A DNA stretch of 64,000 nucleotides from Gemmatimonadales bacterium (GTDB lineage: Bacteria > Gemmatimonadota > Gemmatimonadetes > Gemmatimonadales > GWC2-71-9). Location: contig JAICLE010000004.1 in assembly GCA_025927545.1 (NCBI GenBank), positions 20,979 through 84,978 on the forward strand, read 5' to 3'. The stretch's first letter is position 1. The number at the start of each line of letters is the position of its first letter. A model generated the notes under the pieces. It was given only the letters and a program-made list of their open reading frames with translations, did no database searches and had not been told where the DNA came from. Below are positions 49,332-58,994 of this stretch, in pieces. Both the position numbers and the translations under genes were made by a program.

Positions 49332-49374
49332 GCGCGCGCGGGCCCGCCTCGTCGCGCGGGCCTTGTCGCTCCAC

Positions 49375-50241
49375 TCAGAGGGTGAAGCCCGTGCCTTCCG
49401 CCGCAGCCTCGACCACCAGCCGCGGCGACAGCTCGCGGGCGTAGGCCTTCGCATCGGCCAGCAGGCCGTCGATCGTAGCGTCGTCGTGCTCCGGCTCGTG
49501 GTGGAACAGAATCAGCCGGGCGCACTCGGCGTCGGCCGCCAGCCGCACCGCCTCCCGCGGGGTGGAGTGCCCCCAGCCCGCCCGCAGCCTGATGAACTGA
49601 TCCGAATACATCGCGTCGTGAACCAGCGTGTCGGTGCCGGCCAGAAACCGCACCAGCCGTTCGCGCCAATCGTCCGAGACGGGATAGGTGCCGCCGGGAC
49701 CGAGCTCGTTGTCGGTCAGGTAGGCGATCTCCCGCCCGCCGGCGGCAGGCGAGATCCGATAACCGAACGTCATCCCAGGATGCCGCAGGCGGAACGCGCG
49801 TACGCGGAAATCGTGGAGCGGCACCTCGCCCTCCCCGATGTCGTGGACCTCGATCCGGGCGGCGAGTGCCTCGAGCGGAATCGGGAAGACCACGGGGTCC
49901 ATCTGGCGCCGGAGGATCTCCTGCAGCGGCACGCCGTCCTGGGGCGCGCCGTAGACACAGAAGCGGTTTCCGCTCTCGCTCAGCGGCTTGAAGAACGGCA
50001 GCCCCTGGATGTGGTCCCAGTGAGTGTGGGAGAGGATGATGTCGGCCGAGAGCCGGCCCCCCTGCCGGCGCATCAGCTCGTGACCGAGGGGGCGGAGCCC
50101 GCTTCCCGCGTCGAGGATGGCCAGGCGACCGTCGGGCCCGGCGAGGCTGATGCACGCCGTGTTCCCGCCGTACCGCATGGTCTGCGGCCCGGGCGTGGGG
50201 ATGGAGCCCCGGGTGCCCCAGAAGGTCAGTCGAAACGACAC
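49375..50241 (-). CDS. MBL-fold metallo-hydrolase (RNase Z/PhnP-like)
   Basis: 288 aa from GTG 50241. The beta-lactamase-fold metal motif is IILSHTHWDHIQGLPFFKPL (HTHWDH). Later ligands are in IAYLTDNEL, LVHDAMYSDQF and GHSTPREAV, and the final His in LFHHEPEHDD. The start TFWGTRGSIPTPG is the usual one for this cluster, which includes phosphodiesterases. The substrate is not predictable. It lies 43 nt from the stop of the convergent DUF4105 gene and 93 nt after the Crp-type gene. Confidence 0.92.
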   Translation of the reverse strand: MSFRLTFWGTRGSIPTPGPQTMRYGGNTACISLAGPDGRLAILDAGSGLRPLGHELMRRQGGRLSADIILSHTHWDHIQGLPFFKPLSESGNRFCVYGAPQDGVPLQEILRRQMDPVVFPIPLEALAARIEVHDIGEGEVPLHDFRVRAFRLRHPGMTFGYRISPAAGGREIAYLTDNELGPGGTYPVSDDWRERLVRFLAGTDTLVHDAMYSDQFIRLRAGWGHSTPREAVRLAADAECARLILFHHEPEHDDATIDGLLADAKAYARELSPRLVVEAAAEGTGFTL

Positions 50242-50334
50242 GCCGTCGGCCCGGTGGGAGGGAGCATACCCGAAGCTCTCTCCCCGGGCGCCTTTCGAGC
50301 CGGGTGCGCAGTCACAGCACCGGCGTGACTGCGT

Positions 50335-51012
50335 TCACGCCCGGCGCGCGGCCAGCATGAGGGATCGCCGGTCGCGCAGCGTGATCTCCTTCCGGGTCAC
50401 CTGGATGATCCCGCGCTCCACCAGATTGCGCATGGTGCGGGAAACCGTCTCCCGGCTCGACCCGATCATCTGGGCGATGGTGTGATGGGTGAGCTTCCGG
50501 GTGATGCGGTCGCCGCCCTCGTCGTCCGCCATCCGGAGGAGGAGATGCGCCACCCGCCCGTTCACGTCGAGCAGCACAAGGCTGCCGATCTTCTCGTCCG
50601 CGCGCCGGAGCCGCCGCGAGATCTCCCGGAGCAGTGAGATGGCCACCTCGGGCGAGCTCCGCAGCCGGGCATAGAAGTCCTCGCGCCGCAGCACGAGGAG
50701 GCCGGAATCCTCCATGGCGATCACGTGAGCCGAGCGCGGCTCGTCGTCGATGACGGCCATTTCGCCGAAGAAGCTCCCCTCGCCCAGCACGCTCAGAATG
50801 ACCTCGCGGCCGTCTTCGGCGATGATGACGACCTTGACCTGTCCGGCCGCCACGAGGTAGAGGGCATCGCCGGGGTCGTCCTCGAAGACGATGACACTGC
50901 CCTTGGGGTAGCTGCGCTCTCGCGTCAGCTCGGCGAACGCGGCAAGATCGGGCTCCCCCAGGCCGGAGAAGAGGGGGACCTTGCGAAGGACTTCGATCGG
51001 TGACAGGGGCAC
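50335..51012 (-). CDS. Crp/Fnr family transcriptional regulator
   Basis: 225 aa from GTG 51012 with GAGG 5 nt upstream. The cyclic-nucleotide-binding beta barrel (residues 10-125) has GSVIVFEDDPGDALYLVAAG and the phosphate-cassette-like GSFFGEMAVIDDEPRSAHVI. The dimer helix and winged HTH follow (KLTHHTIAQMIGSSRETVSR). No N-terminal Fe-S cysteines are present, so it is Crp-like rather than Fnr-like. Its promoter is listed separately. Confidence 0.94.
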   Translation of the reverse strand: MPLSPIEVLRKVPLFSGLGEPDLAAFAELTRERSYPKGSVIVFEDDPGDALYLVAAGQVKVVIIAEDGREVILSVLGEGSFFGEMAVIDDEPRSAHVIAMEDSGLLVLRREDFYARLRSSPEVAISLLREISRRLRRADEKIGSLVLLDVNGRVAHLLLRMADDEGGDRITRKLTHHTIAQMIGSSRETVSRTMRNLVERGIIQVTRKEITLRDRRSLMLAARRA

Positions 51013-51045
51013 TCGGGCCTCACAGGCGCGGAAGTGGTTGAGGGT

Positions 51046-51074
51046 ACCATACTTGCGGTTGGGGGGGCTGTCAA
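51046..51074 (-). promoter_or_regulatory. Sigma-70 promoter of the Crp/Fnr-type gene
   Basis: Minus-strand -35 TTGACA (51069-51074) and -10 TATGGT (51046-51051) with a 17-nt spacer that includes a run of seven C. The transcription start would fall about 27 nt before the GTG. Confidence 0.8.
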
Positions 51075-51080
51075 TCAGGA

Positions 51081-51264
51081 CGGAAGGACGGAAGGAGGGA
51101 ATGGCGGAAGGGGTGCGGCCGCCGCCGCTGTCATCCCGAGCCTGAGCGCAGCGACGGGGAGGGATCTACTCTGCCCGCGGTCCGACCTCGGCCCGGCAAG
51201 ATCCCTCGCTCCGCTCGGGATGACAGTGCCGCCCGAAGGCACGTGCCCTCTTTCCGTCCTTCCG
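51081..51264. repeat. Two nested inverted repeats in the crp-rpmE gap
   Basis: The 328-bp gap 51013-51340 holds no gene. Outer pair: 51081-51099 and 51246-51264 are inverted copies (CGGAAGGACGGAAGGAGGG, one mismatch of 19), each embedded in more CGGAAGG-type words. Inner pair: CTGTCATCCCGAG at 51128-51140 matches CTCGGGATGACAG at 51214-51226 exactly, and AGGGATCT at 51160-51167 matches AGATCCCT at 51199-51206. A TATGTT at 51301 may be the rpmE -10. Confidence 0.88.
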
Positions 51265-51340
51265 CCCTTCCGCCTCCTTCCGCCAAGCTCCCATCCCGGC
51301 TATGTTTATCGGCTTCGCACTAACCGACAGGAGTTGTGCC

Positions 51341-51562
51341 GTGAAGCCCGATCTGCACCCCACCTACAAGAAGGTCATGGCCGCCTGCGCCTGCGGGAAC
51401 TCGTTCGAGACCCGCTCCACAGCCGCGTCCATCCACGTCGAAGTCTGCGCGCAGTGCCATCCCTACTTCACCGGCAAGCAGCGGCTGGTGGATACGGCGG
51501 GCCGCGTCGACCGTTTCCGCCGGAAGTACCAGACCGAGCCGGCCGCCGCCCCCAAGGCCTAG
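51341..51562 (+). CDS. rpmE: 50S ribosomal protein L31
   Basis: 73 aa from GTG 51341, with AGGAG 9 nt upstream; the ORF-track ATG at 51302 adds 13 non-conserved residues. The family pattern [40 protein letters not shown] and RVDRFRRKY is clear. The Cys residues (CACG, CAQC) make it the zinc-binding type. It starts the operon rpmE-prfA-prmC-ylbF-tmk, in which prfA begins 3 nt after its stop. Confidence 0.95.
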   Translation: MKPDLHPTYKKVMAACACGNSFETRSTAASIHVEVCAQCHPYFTGKQRLVDTAGRVDRFRRKYQTEPAAAPKA

Positions 51563-51565
51563 CTG

Positions 51566-52613
<1,048 letters not shown>

Positions 52614-52624
<11 letters not shown>

Positions 52625-53471
52625 AGCGGGTCTCTCCCGGCGCGCGCTCCTGAGCCAAGCCGCCGATGTGCTCAAGGCGGCCGGGATCGGCGCACCGCGC
52701 CGGGAGGCGCGGCGCCTCTGGACCGACCTCATGGGCGATCCGCCGGACCACCTTGTACTGCACCCGGAGGAGCCGGTCTCGGCGGAGCGCGGATGGGCCT
52801 ACGGGACGGCCGTCGAGCACCGCGCCGCTGGTGAGCCGCTCGCGTATGTGACAGGCTGGACCGGATTCCGTCACCTCATATTGCGGTGCGACCCCCGGGC
52901 GCTCATCCCGCGTCCCGAGACGGAAGGCTTGGTGGACCTCGTTCTGGCCCGCGTCCCCATCGGCCGGATCGCGGACGTGGGGACCGGCACGGGTTGCCTG
53001 GCACTCAGCCTGGCGGCGGAGGGCAGCTACGCCCAGGTCCTGGCCGTGGACCTTTCTGCGTCCGCACTCGAGCTCGCCGGCGAGAATGCCCGGGGTGTGG
53101 GCGCGAGGGTCTCCCTGGTCCGGGGCGATTGCTGCGCGCCCCTTCGGCAGGCGAGTTTCGACGCGCTCGTCTCCAATCCCCCCTATCTTTCGGCGGGCGA
53201 ATACGCGAGCCTCGACCCATCGGTCCGAAACTGGGAGCCCGCCCTGGCGCTGGTTGGCGGAGCCGTCGGACTCGAGCTCACCGCGCGCCTCCTGGACGAG
53301 GGCCGAGCGGTCCTGCGTCGAGGGGGGTGGCTGGCACTGGAGATCGACTGCACCCGGGCGGCGGAGTGCGCCGCCCGGGCCGGAGCGCTCGGGTGGAGCG
53401 AAGTCGCCTTACATGCTGACCTTTTCGGGCGCGAGCGCTACCTGCTCGCGCGAAGGAGCGATGCCCCGTGA
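52614..53471 (+). CDS. prmC: Release factor glutamine N5-methyltransferase
   Basis: 285 aa from ATG 52614, preceded by AGGAG and overlapping the prfA stop by 11 nt. The SAM-binding motif is IADVGTGTGCLALSLAAEGS, and the catalytic NPPY is in FDALVSNPPYLSAGEY. The N-terminal helical domain (ALLSQAADVLKAAGIGAPRR) contacts the release factor. It methylates the Gln of the GGQ loop in RF1 and RF2. The stop overlaps the next GTG (GTGA). Confidence 0.95.
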
Positions 53472-53821
53472 TCTGGGACAAGGCGCAGGACCTCGGACGG
53501 TTGATCGGCCAGTCGGCGGAGTACCAGACCCTGCGGCGAGCGGAGGCGACGCTCCGTGAGGACAGCGACACCGTAGCCAAGCTGGACCAGATTCAGACCC
53601 TGGCGCGGCAGGTGGACCAGATGGTCTCGACCGGGCAGATGCCCGATCCCGCCACCGCGGAGTCGTACGAGGCGGCCGTGCACGACCTGGAAAACAGCCC
53701 GGTCGGGCAGGCGTACGTGGTGGCCCGGGCCAATTTCGAGAAGCTGATGGCCAAGGTGAATCAGCAGATCAGTGAGGGGATGGAGAAGGGCTCGGCCAGC
53801 AGCATCATCACCCTGGGATGA
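53468..53821 (+). CDS. YlbF/YmcA-type small helical protein
   Basis: 117 aa, nearly all helical: DLGRLIGQSAEYQTLRRAEA, DQIQTLARQVDQMVSTGQ and ARANFEKLMAKVNQQISEGM match the Com_YlbF family. In Bacillus, YlbF, YmcA and YaaT form a complex that affects RNase Y and competence; outside Firmicutes the role is unknown. Coupled to prmC (GTGA) and to tmk (ATGA at 53818). Confidence 0.8.
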   Translation: MIWDKAQDLGRLIGQSAEYQTLRRAEATLREDSDTVAKLDQIQTLARQVDQMVSTGQMPDPATAESYEAAVHDLENSPVGQAYVVARANFEKLMAKVNQQISEGMEKGSASSIITLG

Positions 53822-54462
53822 CCGGCCGTGGGCTCTTCGTCGTGTTGGAGGGCCCCGAAGGCTCGGGCAAGTCCACGCTCGCCGGCCCGCTCGCCGGCCT
53901 GATGCGCGAGCACGGCGTGGAGCCGGTGCTGGTACGTGAGCCCGGGGGCACGCGAACGGGAGAGATCGCGCGCCAGGCACTGCTCGATCCGGAGCACCCG
54001 GTCGGGGCGCTCGCGGAGCTGTTTCTCTACCTCGCGGCACGGGCGGAACTCGTGAGCTCCGTCGTCGCGCCGGCGCTGGCCGCCGGGCGTGTGGTGCTCT
54101 CGGACCGGTTTTCGCTGTCCACCGAGGCCTATCAGATGGCGGGCCGTGGGTTGCCCGCGGAGGTGGTCCTGCCCGCCAACCGTGCGGCCGCGGCCGGGCA
54201 GCGGCCGGATCTGACGCTCATCCTCGACGTCGCGCACGACGTCGGGCGCGCGCGGCAGCTGGCCGCGGGAAAGCGGCTCGACCGGCTCGATGCCGAAAGC
54301 GCCGAGTTCCACGGCCGGGTCATCGACTACTACCTGGCGGTCGAGGGTGACGGGGTGCGACATTTGGATGGGTGTCTCCCACGGGAGCGGCTCTTGCAGG
54401 CGGCCTGGGCGGAGATCGTTCGGGCAGCCCCCGAGCGGTTTGCCGGGAACGGCGGGCGATGA
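53818..54462 (+). CDS. tmk: Thymidylate kinase
   Basis: 214 aa. The P-loop is LEGPEGSGKSTLAGPLAG. REPGGTRTGEIARQALLD is the DRX-side dTMP motif, LSDRFSLSTEAYQ is the DR(Y/F) motif, and the lid is short (KRLDRLDAES). It phosphorylates dTMP to dTDP. The RLDRLD lid with Arg residues fits the E. coli-like type II lid. The S41 protease gene follows after 67 nt. Confidence 0.95.
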   Translation: MTGRGLFVVLEGPEGSGKSTLAGPLAGLMREHGVEPVLVREPGGTRTGEIARQALLDPEHPVGALAELFLYLAARAELVSSVVAPALAAGRVVLSDRFSLSTEAYQMAGRGLPAEVVLPANRAAAAGQRPDLTLILDVAHDVGRARQLAAGKRLDRLDAESAEFHGRVIDYYLAVEGDGVRHLDGCLPRERLLQAAWAEIVRAAPERFAGNGGR

Positions 54463-54529
54463 TGCGGTACGCACGCGTTACGAGGGCGGGCAATCGGCTC
54501 GTCGAGGATTCCGAAGCACCGGAGGCAGT

Positions 54530-56176
54530 ATGAAGCAGCGTTGGGGCCTGATCACGCTCGTCGCCGTGATCTCCTTCTTGAGCGGCGGCTGGCTGTTGCA
54601 GCGGGGCGTCGCCAGCGGTGGCAATGTCTATCAGCAGGCCCGGCTGTTCGACGACGTCCTGGGGCACGTCAGCGCCTATTACGTCGATTCCATCGGCGAG
54701 ACGGACCTGTACGATCGTGCCACCCGCGGGATGCTGGAGCAGTTGAAGGATCCCTATTCCGTGCTCCTCACGGGCGACGATTACAAGGCGCTCACCGAGC
54801 AGACCTCCGGCAACTACGCGGGTCTCGGCATCCAGATCGAGGTGCGGGACGGCTGGATCACTGTCGTCGCGCCGTTGCCGGAAACGCCGGCGGAGCGCGC
54901 CGGGGTGGCCACGGGCGACCAGATCATCGAGGTGGATGGCAAGAGCACCAAGGGCTGGAAGAACGATGAGGCCGTGAAGGCACTGCGCGGCGAGGCCGGC
55001 TCGACCGTCACGATTGCCGTGGTGCGCTCAGGCGTGACCGATCCGATCAAGTTCACCCTCACCCGGGCCCAGATCCACGTCCGCTCGGTCCCGCAGGGGA
55101 CGATGTTCGACGGCGGCGTCGGCTACATCTCGCTCAATCCGGTTGCCGAGACCTCGGCGGAGGAGCTCCGGAGCGAGGTTGTCCGCATGAAGTCGAAGGG
55201 CATGAAGTCGATGATCCTCGACCTCCGGCTCAATCCGGGTGGGCTCCTCGATCAGGGCGTGAAGGTGGCCGACCTCTTCCTCGATCCGAAGCAGGAGATC
55301 GTCGCCACGCGCGGCCGAGCCCGGGGGTCCACCAAGGAGTTCTACGACGACGCGCGCCAAACCTGGCCGGACCTGCCAATCGTGGTGCTGGTGAACGACG
55401 GCACGGCCAGCGCCGCGGAAATCATCGCCGGCGCGCTGCAGGACCATGATCGCGCCGTAGTCGTCGGCACGCCGACGTTCGGCAAGGGTCTGGTCCAGAC
55501 CCTCTTCCCGTTGGGCGACGGCGTGGCGCTCAAGCTGACGACGGCCCGCTGGTACACGCCGAGCGGCCGAACCATTCAGCGCGTCGCGAAGAACGAGGAG
55601 GAGCAGGCGCAGCAGGCCGCGAACGAGGCGGGCGACACCTTGCCCGGCGTGCCCATCGAGGAGCACACCGACTCGGCCATCCAGAGCCGGCCGATCTATC
55701 ACACCGACGGTGGTCGAGTGGTGCGGGGCGGCGGCGGCATCGTGCCGGATCTCGTGATCCGTCCCGACACGCTGTCGGGCGGCGAGAAGGATTTCGCCAA
55801 GGCGCTGGGCAGCCACCTGCCCGAGTACCGCGACGCGATCACGAGCATCGCGCTCGAGGCCAAGAACAAGGGGACGGTCAAGTCCGAATCCTTTACGGTG
55901 ACACCGGAAATGCGCCAGGAGCTCTATCAGCAGCTCCGGGCCAAGGGGATCGAGATGACGCCCCAGGTCTACGAGGGCGCCAACGGTTTCATCTCGAAAC
56001 AGATCGGCTACGAGGTCGCCCGGTATGTGTTCGGCCGGTCGGCGGAGTTCCGCCGCCGCGTGCACAACGATCCGCAGATGCAGACCGCGATGACCCTGCT
56101 CCGCAAGGCGCAGAGCCCACGCGAGCTGCTGGGACTGGCCATGTCCGACCGGGCGGCGCGCACGGCGCAGAACTAG
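54530..56176 (+). CDS. S41 family C-terminal processing peptidase (CtpA-like)
   Basis: 548 aa from ATG 54530, with GGAGG 5 nt upstream. N-terminal anchor LITLVAVISFLSGGWLLQRG. A complete PDZ (YAGLGIQIEVRDGWITVVAP, then RAGVATGDQIIEVDGKSTKG) precedes the protease core with catalytic Ser in VNDGTASAAEIIAGALQDHD and Lys in TPTFGKGLVQTLFP. A C-terminal helical domain of about 130 residues follows. It is the intact paralog of 28876-30453 and shares its unusual N-terminus (SGGWLL, IYEQ/VYQQARLF, DSIGE/DSLGE). Confidence 0.93.
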   Translation: MKQRWGLITLVAVISFLSGGWLLQRGVASGGNVYQQARLFDDVLGHVSAYYVDSIGETDLYDRATRGMLEQLKDPYSVLLTGDDYKALTEQTSGNYAGLGIQIEVRDGWITVVAPLPETPAERAGVATGDQIIEVDGKSTKGWKNDEAVKALRGEAGSTVTIAVVRSGVTDPIKFTLTRAQIHVRSVPQGTMFDGGVGYISLNPVAETSAEELRSEVVRMKSKGMKSMILDLRLNPGGLLDQGVKVADLFLDPKQEIVATRGRARGSTKEFYDDARQTWPDLPIVVLVNDGTASAAEIIAGALQDHDRAVVVGTPTFGKGLVQTLFPLGDGVALKLTTARWYTPSGRTIQRVAKNEEEQAQQAANEAGDTLPGVPIEEHTDSAIQSRPIYHTDGGRVVRGGGGIVPDLVIRPDTLSGGEKDFAKALGSHLPEYRDAITSIALEAKNKGTVKSESFTVTPEMRQELYQQLRAKGIEMTPQVYEGANGFISKQIGYEVARYVFGRSAEFRRRVHNDPQMQTAMTLLRKAQSPRELLGLAMSDRAARTAQN

Positions 56177-56202
56177 CACGGTGGGAACACGCGCGGGTTC
56201 GT

Positions 56203-56258
56203 CCTGAGCACAGTGAAGGGGACATGATCCAGGTCATGTCCCCTTCAGGCTGTTCGGG
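56203..56258. repeat. Palindrome with CCTGAGCACAGTGAAGGGGA arm
   Basis: TGAAGGGGACATGA (56214-56227) and TCATGTCCCCTTCA (56234-56247) are perfect inverted 14-mers with a 6-nt loop; ACAG and CTGT extend the stem after a 2-nt bulge. It lies between the ctp stop and the DUF2520 gene. As a transcription signal it lacks a T-run on either strand. Confidence 0.8.
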
Positions 56259-56284
56259 ATGAGTCGCCGCCGCACTGGCGTTCG

Positions 56285-57109
56285 ATGATGCTGCGTTCCG
56301 AGTGGCACCCGATCTCCATCATCGGGGCCGGCCGCATGGGGCGTGGCCTCGCCATCGCGCTGGAGCGCACCGGCGCCGAGGTGGGATTGCTCACCCGGTC
56401 CCGTCGGCCCGAGGAAACCCGGCACGCTGGGCTGGTCCTGCTCGCGGTGCCGGACGACACGATCCTGAGCATGGCGGCCGAGCTGGCAAAGGAGGGCGCG
56501 GTGAGCGCCCGACAGGTGGTGCTGCACCTCTCCGGCCTGCTCGACCGTCGGGCGCTCGAGCCGTTGGCCGCGACCGGCGCGGGCCTCGGTTCGTTCCACC
56601 CGCTACAGGCGATAGCCGAGCCCTCTGCTGCGCCGGAGCTCCTTGCCGGGTCGTTCGCCGGCCTGGAGGGAGACGGGCGAGCCCTTGCCGCGGGCGAATG
56701 GCTCGCTGCGACGCTCGGCATGCGGCCGGTGCGGCTCACGCCCGGCGCCAAGCCGGCCTACCATGCGGGCGCGGTGATTGCTTCGAACTACGCCGTCGTC
56801 CTGGCCGACATGGCCGAGCGGCTGGCGCGCCAGGCGGGCCTGTCCGCGGCGGACGCCGCGGCGATGTACCTGCCGCTCATGCAAGGCAGCGTCGCCAATC
56901 TCGCCGGAGGGTCGGTCGCGGCGCTCACCGGCCCCATTCGCCGCGGCGACGCGGCCACGGTCCGTGCTCATCTCGCCGCCCTCGCCCCGGAGGACCGAGA
57001 GCTCTATCGCCAGCTCGGCCTGGCTGCCCTGCGACTCGCACGAGAGGCCGGCCTGTCGCCCGCCGCGGCGGCGGAGCTGCAGCGGGCGCTGGAGCGGCGG
57101 TCGGAGTGA
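56285..57109 (+). CDS. DUF2520 / Rossmann-like oxidoreductase
   Basis: 274 aa from ATG 56285 (a second ATG follows). NAD(P)-binding start PISIIGAGRMGRGLAIALER, then GLVLLAVPDDTILSMAAELA, LHLSGLLDRRALEPL and GSFHPLQAIAEP, the standard pattern of DUF2520 proteins related to ProC and F420-dependent reductases. The helical C-terminal dimerisation domain has YHAGAVIASNYAVVLADMAE. The substrate is unknown; in many genomes it sits near pantothenate genes, which are absent here. Confidence 0.88.
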   Translation: MMLRSEWHPISIIGAGRMGRGLAIALERTGAEVGLLTRSRRPEETRHAGLVLLAVPDDTILSMAAELAKEGAVSARQVVLHLSGLLDRRALEPLAATGAGLGSFHPLQAIAEPSAAPELLAGSFAGLEGDGRALAAGEWLAATLGMRPVRLTPGAKPAYHAGAVIASNYAVVLADMAERLARQAGLSAADAAAMYLPLMQGSVANLAGGSVAALTGPIRRGDAATVRAHLAALAPEDRELYRQLGLAALRLAREAGLSPAAAAELQRALERRSE

Positions 57110-57166
57110 GCGCGGAGCTGTGAGGGGTAAGCCGTACGCGCGAAGTGGTCGCCGAAGATCTCCTTG

Positions 57167-57191
57167 CTTCCGTCCTTCCATCCTTCCGCCC
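57167..57191. repeat. CTTCCGTCCTTCC-type repeat fragment
   Basis: CTTCCGTCCTTCCATCCTTC continues the same word (CTTCCGTCCTTCCGCCC) seen as the outer arm at 51246-51280, but only one arm is present here. It sits in the 86-bp gap between the convergent DUF2520 and lolA stops. Confidence 0.7.
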
Positions 57192-57195
57192 CTCG

Positions 57196-57864
57196 CTACC
57201 GCTCCACCACCCGCACCCCCGCCGGCACCTGGAACGTGAACGTCTTGTCCGGCACCGGCTGGTTCACCCGAACCCGTCGGAGGGTGAGCGTGCGGGTCGC
57301 GCCCGAGTGTTCCGTGATCTCGAGCCGCCGGGGCAGTCCGTCGTCGCGGTCGAGCCAGAGCACCGCCCGCTCGAAGGGCAGGTCGGGGACCGCAGGCACC
57401 AGTTGCACGACGTCCACCCGGCGGCCGTCGAGCCGATCCCCGCGCATGTACGACGTGGTGTAGCGCTCGGCCGGGCGGTCGAGCAGCCAGCCGAGCATGT
57501 TGTAGCCGTACACCGGCCCGCCGCTCGGGACTCCCATCCGGATTACCTGGCCGGGCGTCGTGCTCGGGGTGTAGATCCAGACGTAGCGCCCGTCGATCAC
57601 GATGGCCTCGCCGGGCGGGTCGGTGAAGCGCATGGCGAGCTTATCGGGGCCGGCCTGGACCAGGGTTCCCCGGCTCTCCGCGCTGTCGATCATGGGGTTG
57701 TCGATCAGCTGGACGAAGTCGGCCTTGAGGCTCGACAGCGAGCGGTAGACGCGCGAGGAGCGGCCGACGATCGCCTGCGCATCCTGGCCCCGGGCGACGG
57801 CGATCGGCGCGGTGAGCGCAGCCACGCTCAGCAGGACGACTCGCGCAAGCGCGCGGGTGGTCAC
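57196..57864 (-). CDS. lolA: LolA-type outer-membrane lipoprotein carrier
   Basis: 222 aa from GTG 57864, overlapping the DAHP synthase stop (GTGA). Signal peptide [20 protein letters not shown]. The LolA fold follows: [60 protein letters not shown] and [16 protein letters not shown] at the end. It ferries lipoproteins through the periplasm. With the MacB/LolCDE-type operon and the two lipoproteins nearby it fits an active lipoprotein system. Overlap with aroF is unusual functionally but typical of this compact genome. Confidence 0.9.
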   Translation of the reverse strand: MTTRALARVVLLSVAALTAPIAVARGQDAQAIVGRSSRVYRSLSSLKADFVQLIDNPMIDSAESRGTLVQAGPDKLAMRFTDPPGEAIVIDGRYVWIYTPSTTPGQVIRMGVPSGGPVYGYNMLGWLLDRPAERYTTSYMRGDRLDGRRVDVVQLVPAVPDLPFERAVLWLDRDDGLPRRLEITEHSGATRTLTLRRVRVNQPVPDKTFTFQVPAGVRVVER

Positions 57865-58901
57865 GGGCGGGCTCCCGCGGCCTCGGCCACGCGCCGCCCG
57901 ATCGCGTCCGCGATGAGCCGCACTTCCTTCATCAGCCGCTCGAACTGTTCGGGGTAGAGGCTCTGGGCGCCGTCGGAGAGCGCGCGGTCGGGGGCGGGGT
58001 GCACCTCGACCAGCAGTCCGTCCGCGCCTGCCGCCACCGCGGCGCGAGCCATGGGAATCACCATGTCGCGGTGTCCGGTGCCGTGGCTCGGATCGGCCAC
58101 GATCGGAAGGTGCGACAGGCCGTGCACGACGGGGATGGCGGTCAGGTCCAGCAGGTTGCGGGTGGAAGGGTCGAAGCTTCGGATGCCGCGTTCGCACAGG
58201 ATCACTTGCCGGTTCCCTTCCGCCAGGATGTACTCGGCCGAGAGGAGCAGCTCCTGGATGGTGGCGGAGAGGCCGCGCTTGAGGAGGATCGGCTTCCCGC
58301 AGCGGCCCGCGTGCTTGAGGAGCGAGTAGTTCTGCATGTTCCGTGCGCCGAGCTGGACGATGTCGGCCACCTCGACCACCTGTTCGAGCCCCTCGGCGTC
58401 CATGGCCTCGGTCACGATGAGGAGGCCGGTCTCCTCCCGCGCCCGGGCCAGCAGCTTGAGCCCCGCGCGGCCGAGTCCCTGAAAGGCGTACGGCGAGCTT
58501 CGCGGCTTGAACGCGCCGGCCCGCAGCACGGTGGCGCCGGCGTCCCGTACCGCTCGCGCCGCCGCCAGGATCTGCGGCTCGCTCTCGACGGAGCAGGGGC
58601 CGGCCATGACGACCACCTCGTCGCCGCCGACGCTCAGGCCGCCGGGCAGGCGCACGGTGGTGGCCTCGGGCTGCCACTCGCGCGAGACCTGTTTGTACGG
58701 CTGCGTGACGTGGATGATCTCCTGAACCCCGGGCAGCGCGGCCAGCCGGGAGCCGTCCACTCGGCCGTCGTTGCCCACGAGCCCGACGGTGGTCCGTTGC
58801 CGGCCGGGCATCGGCCGCGCCTGGTAGCCCATCTCCTCGATGGTGGCGACCACGCGCTCCACCTCTTCGTCCGCGGCACCGTGGCGCATGACGATCAGCA
58901 T
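57861..58901 (-). CDS. aroF: 3-deoxy-7-phosphoheptulonate synthase (DAHP synthase, AroF type)
   Basis: 346 aa from ATG 58901 with GAGGT upstream. The N-terminal ferredoxin-like regulatory domain ([20 protein letters not shown]) precedes the barrel with [72 protein letters not shown] and [13 protein letters not shown]. This is the type I-beta enzyme that condenses PEP and erythrose-4-phosphate at the entry of the shikimate pathway; the ACT-like N-domain usually gives feedback inhibition. Confidence 0.96.
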   Translation of the reverse strand: MLIVMRHGAADEEVERVVATIEEMGYQARPMPGRQRTTVGLVGNDGRVDGSRLAALPGVQEIIHVTQPYKQVSREWQPEATTVRLPGGLSVGGDEVVVMAGPCSVESEPQILAAARAVRDAGATVLRAGAFKPRSSPYAFQGLGRAGLKLLARAREETGLLIVTEAMDAEGLEQVVEVADIVQLGARNMQNYSLLKHAGRCGKPILLKRGLSATIQELLLSAEYILAEGNRQVILCERGIRSFDPSTRNLLDLTAIPVVHGLSHLPIVADPSHGTGHRDMVIPMARAAVAAGADGLLVEVHPAPDRALSDGAQSLYPEQFERLMKEVRLIADAIGRRVAEAAGARP

Positions 58902-58925
58902 GCGGTGCTACCTCGCAAGTCGTGA

Positions 58926-58983
58926 GTCGCGGGTCGCGAGTCGCAAGTCGCGGACCGCATTTTCGTGACTCGCGACCCGCGAC
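58926..58983. repeat. Palindrome of GTCGCGGGTCGCGAGTC words
   Basis: GTCGCGGGTCGCGAGTC (58926-58942) and GACTCGCGACCCGCGAC (58967-58983) are perfect 17-bp inverted copies, 24 bp apart, with more degenerate GAGTCGC and GACCCGC words on both sides. It occupies the gap between the smc stop and the DAHP synthase start. Confidence 0.85.
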
Positions 58984-58994
58984 CCGCGACGTGC

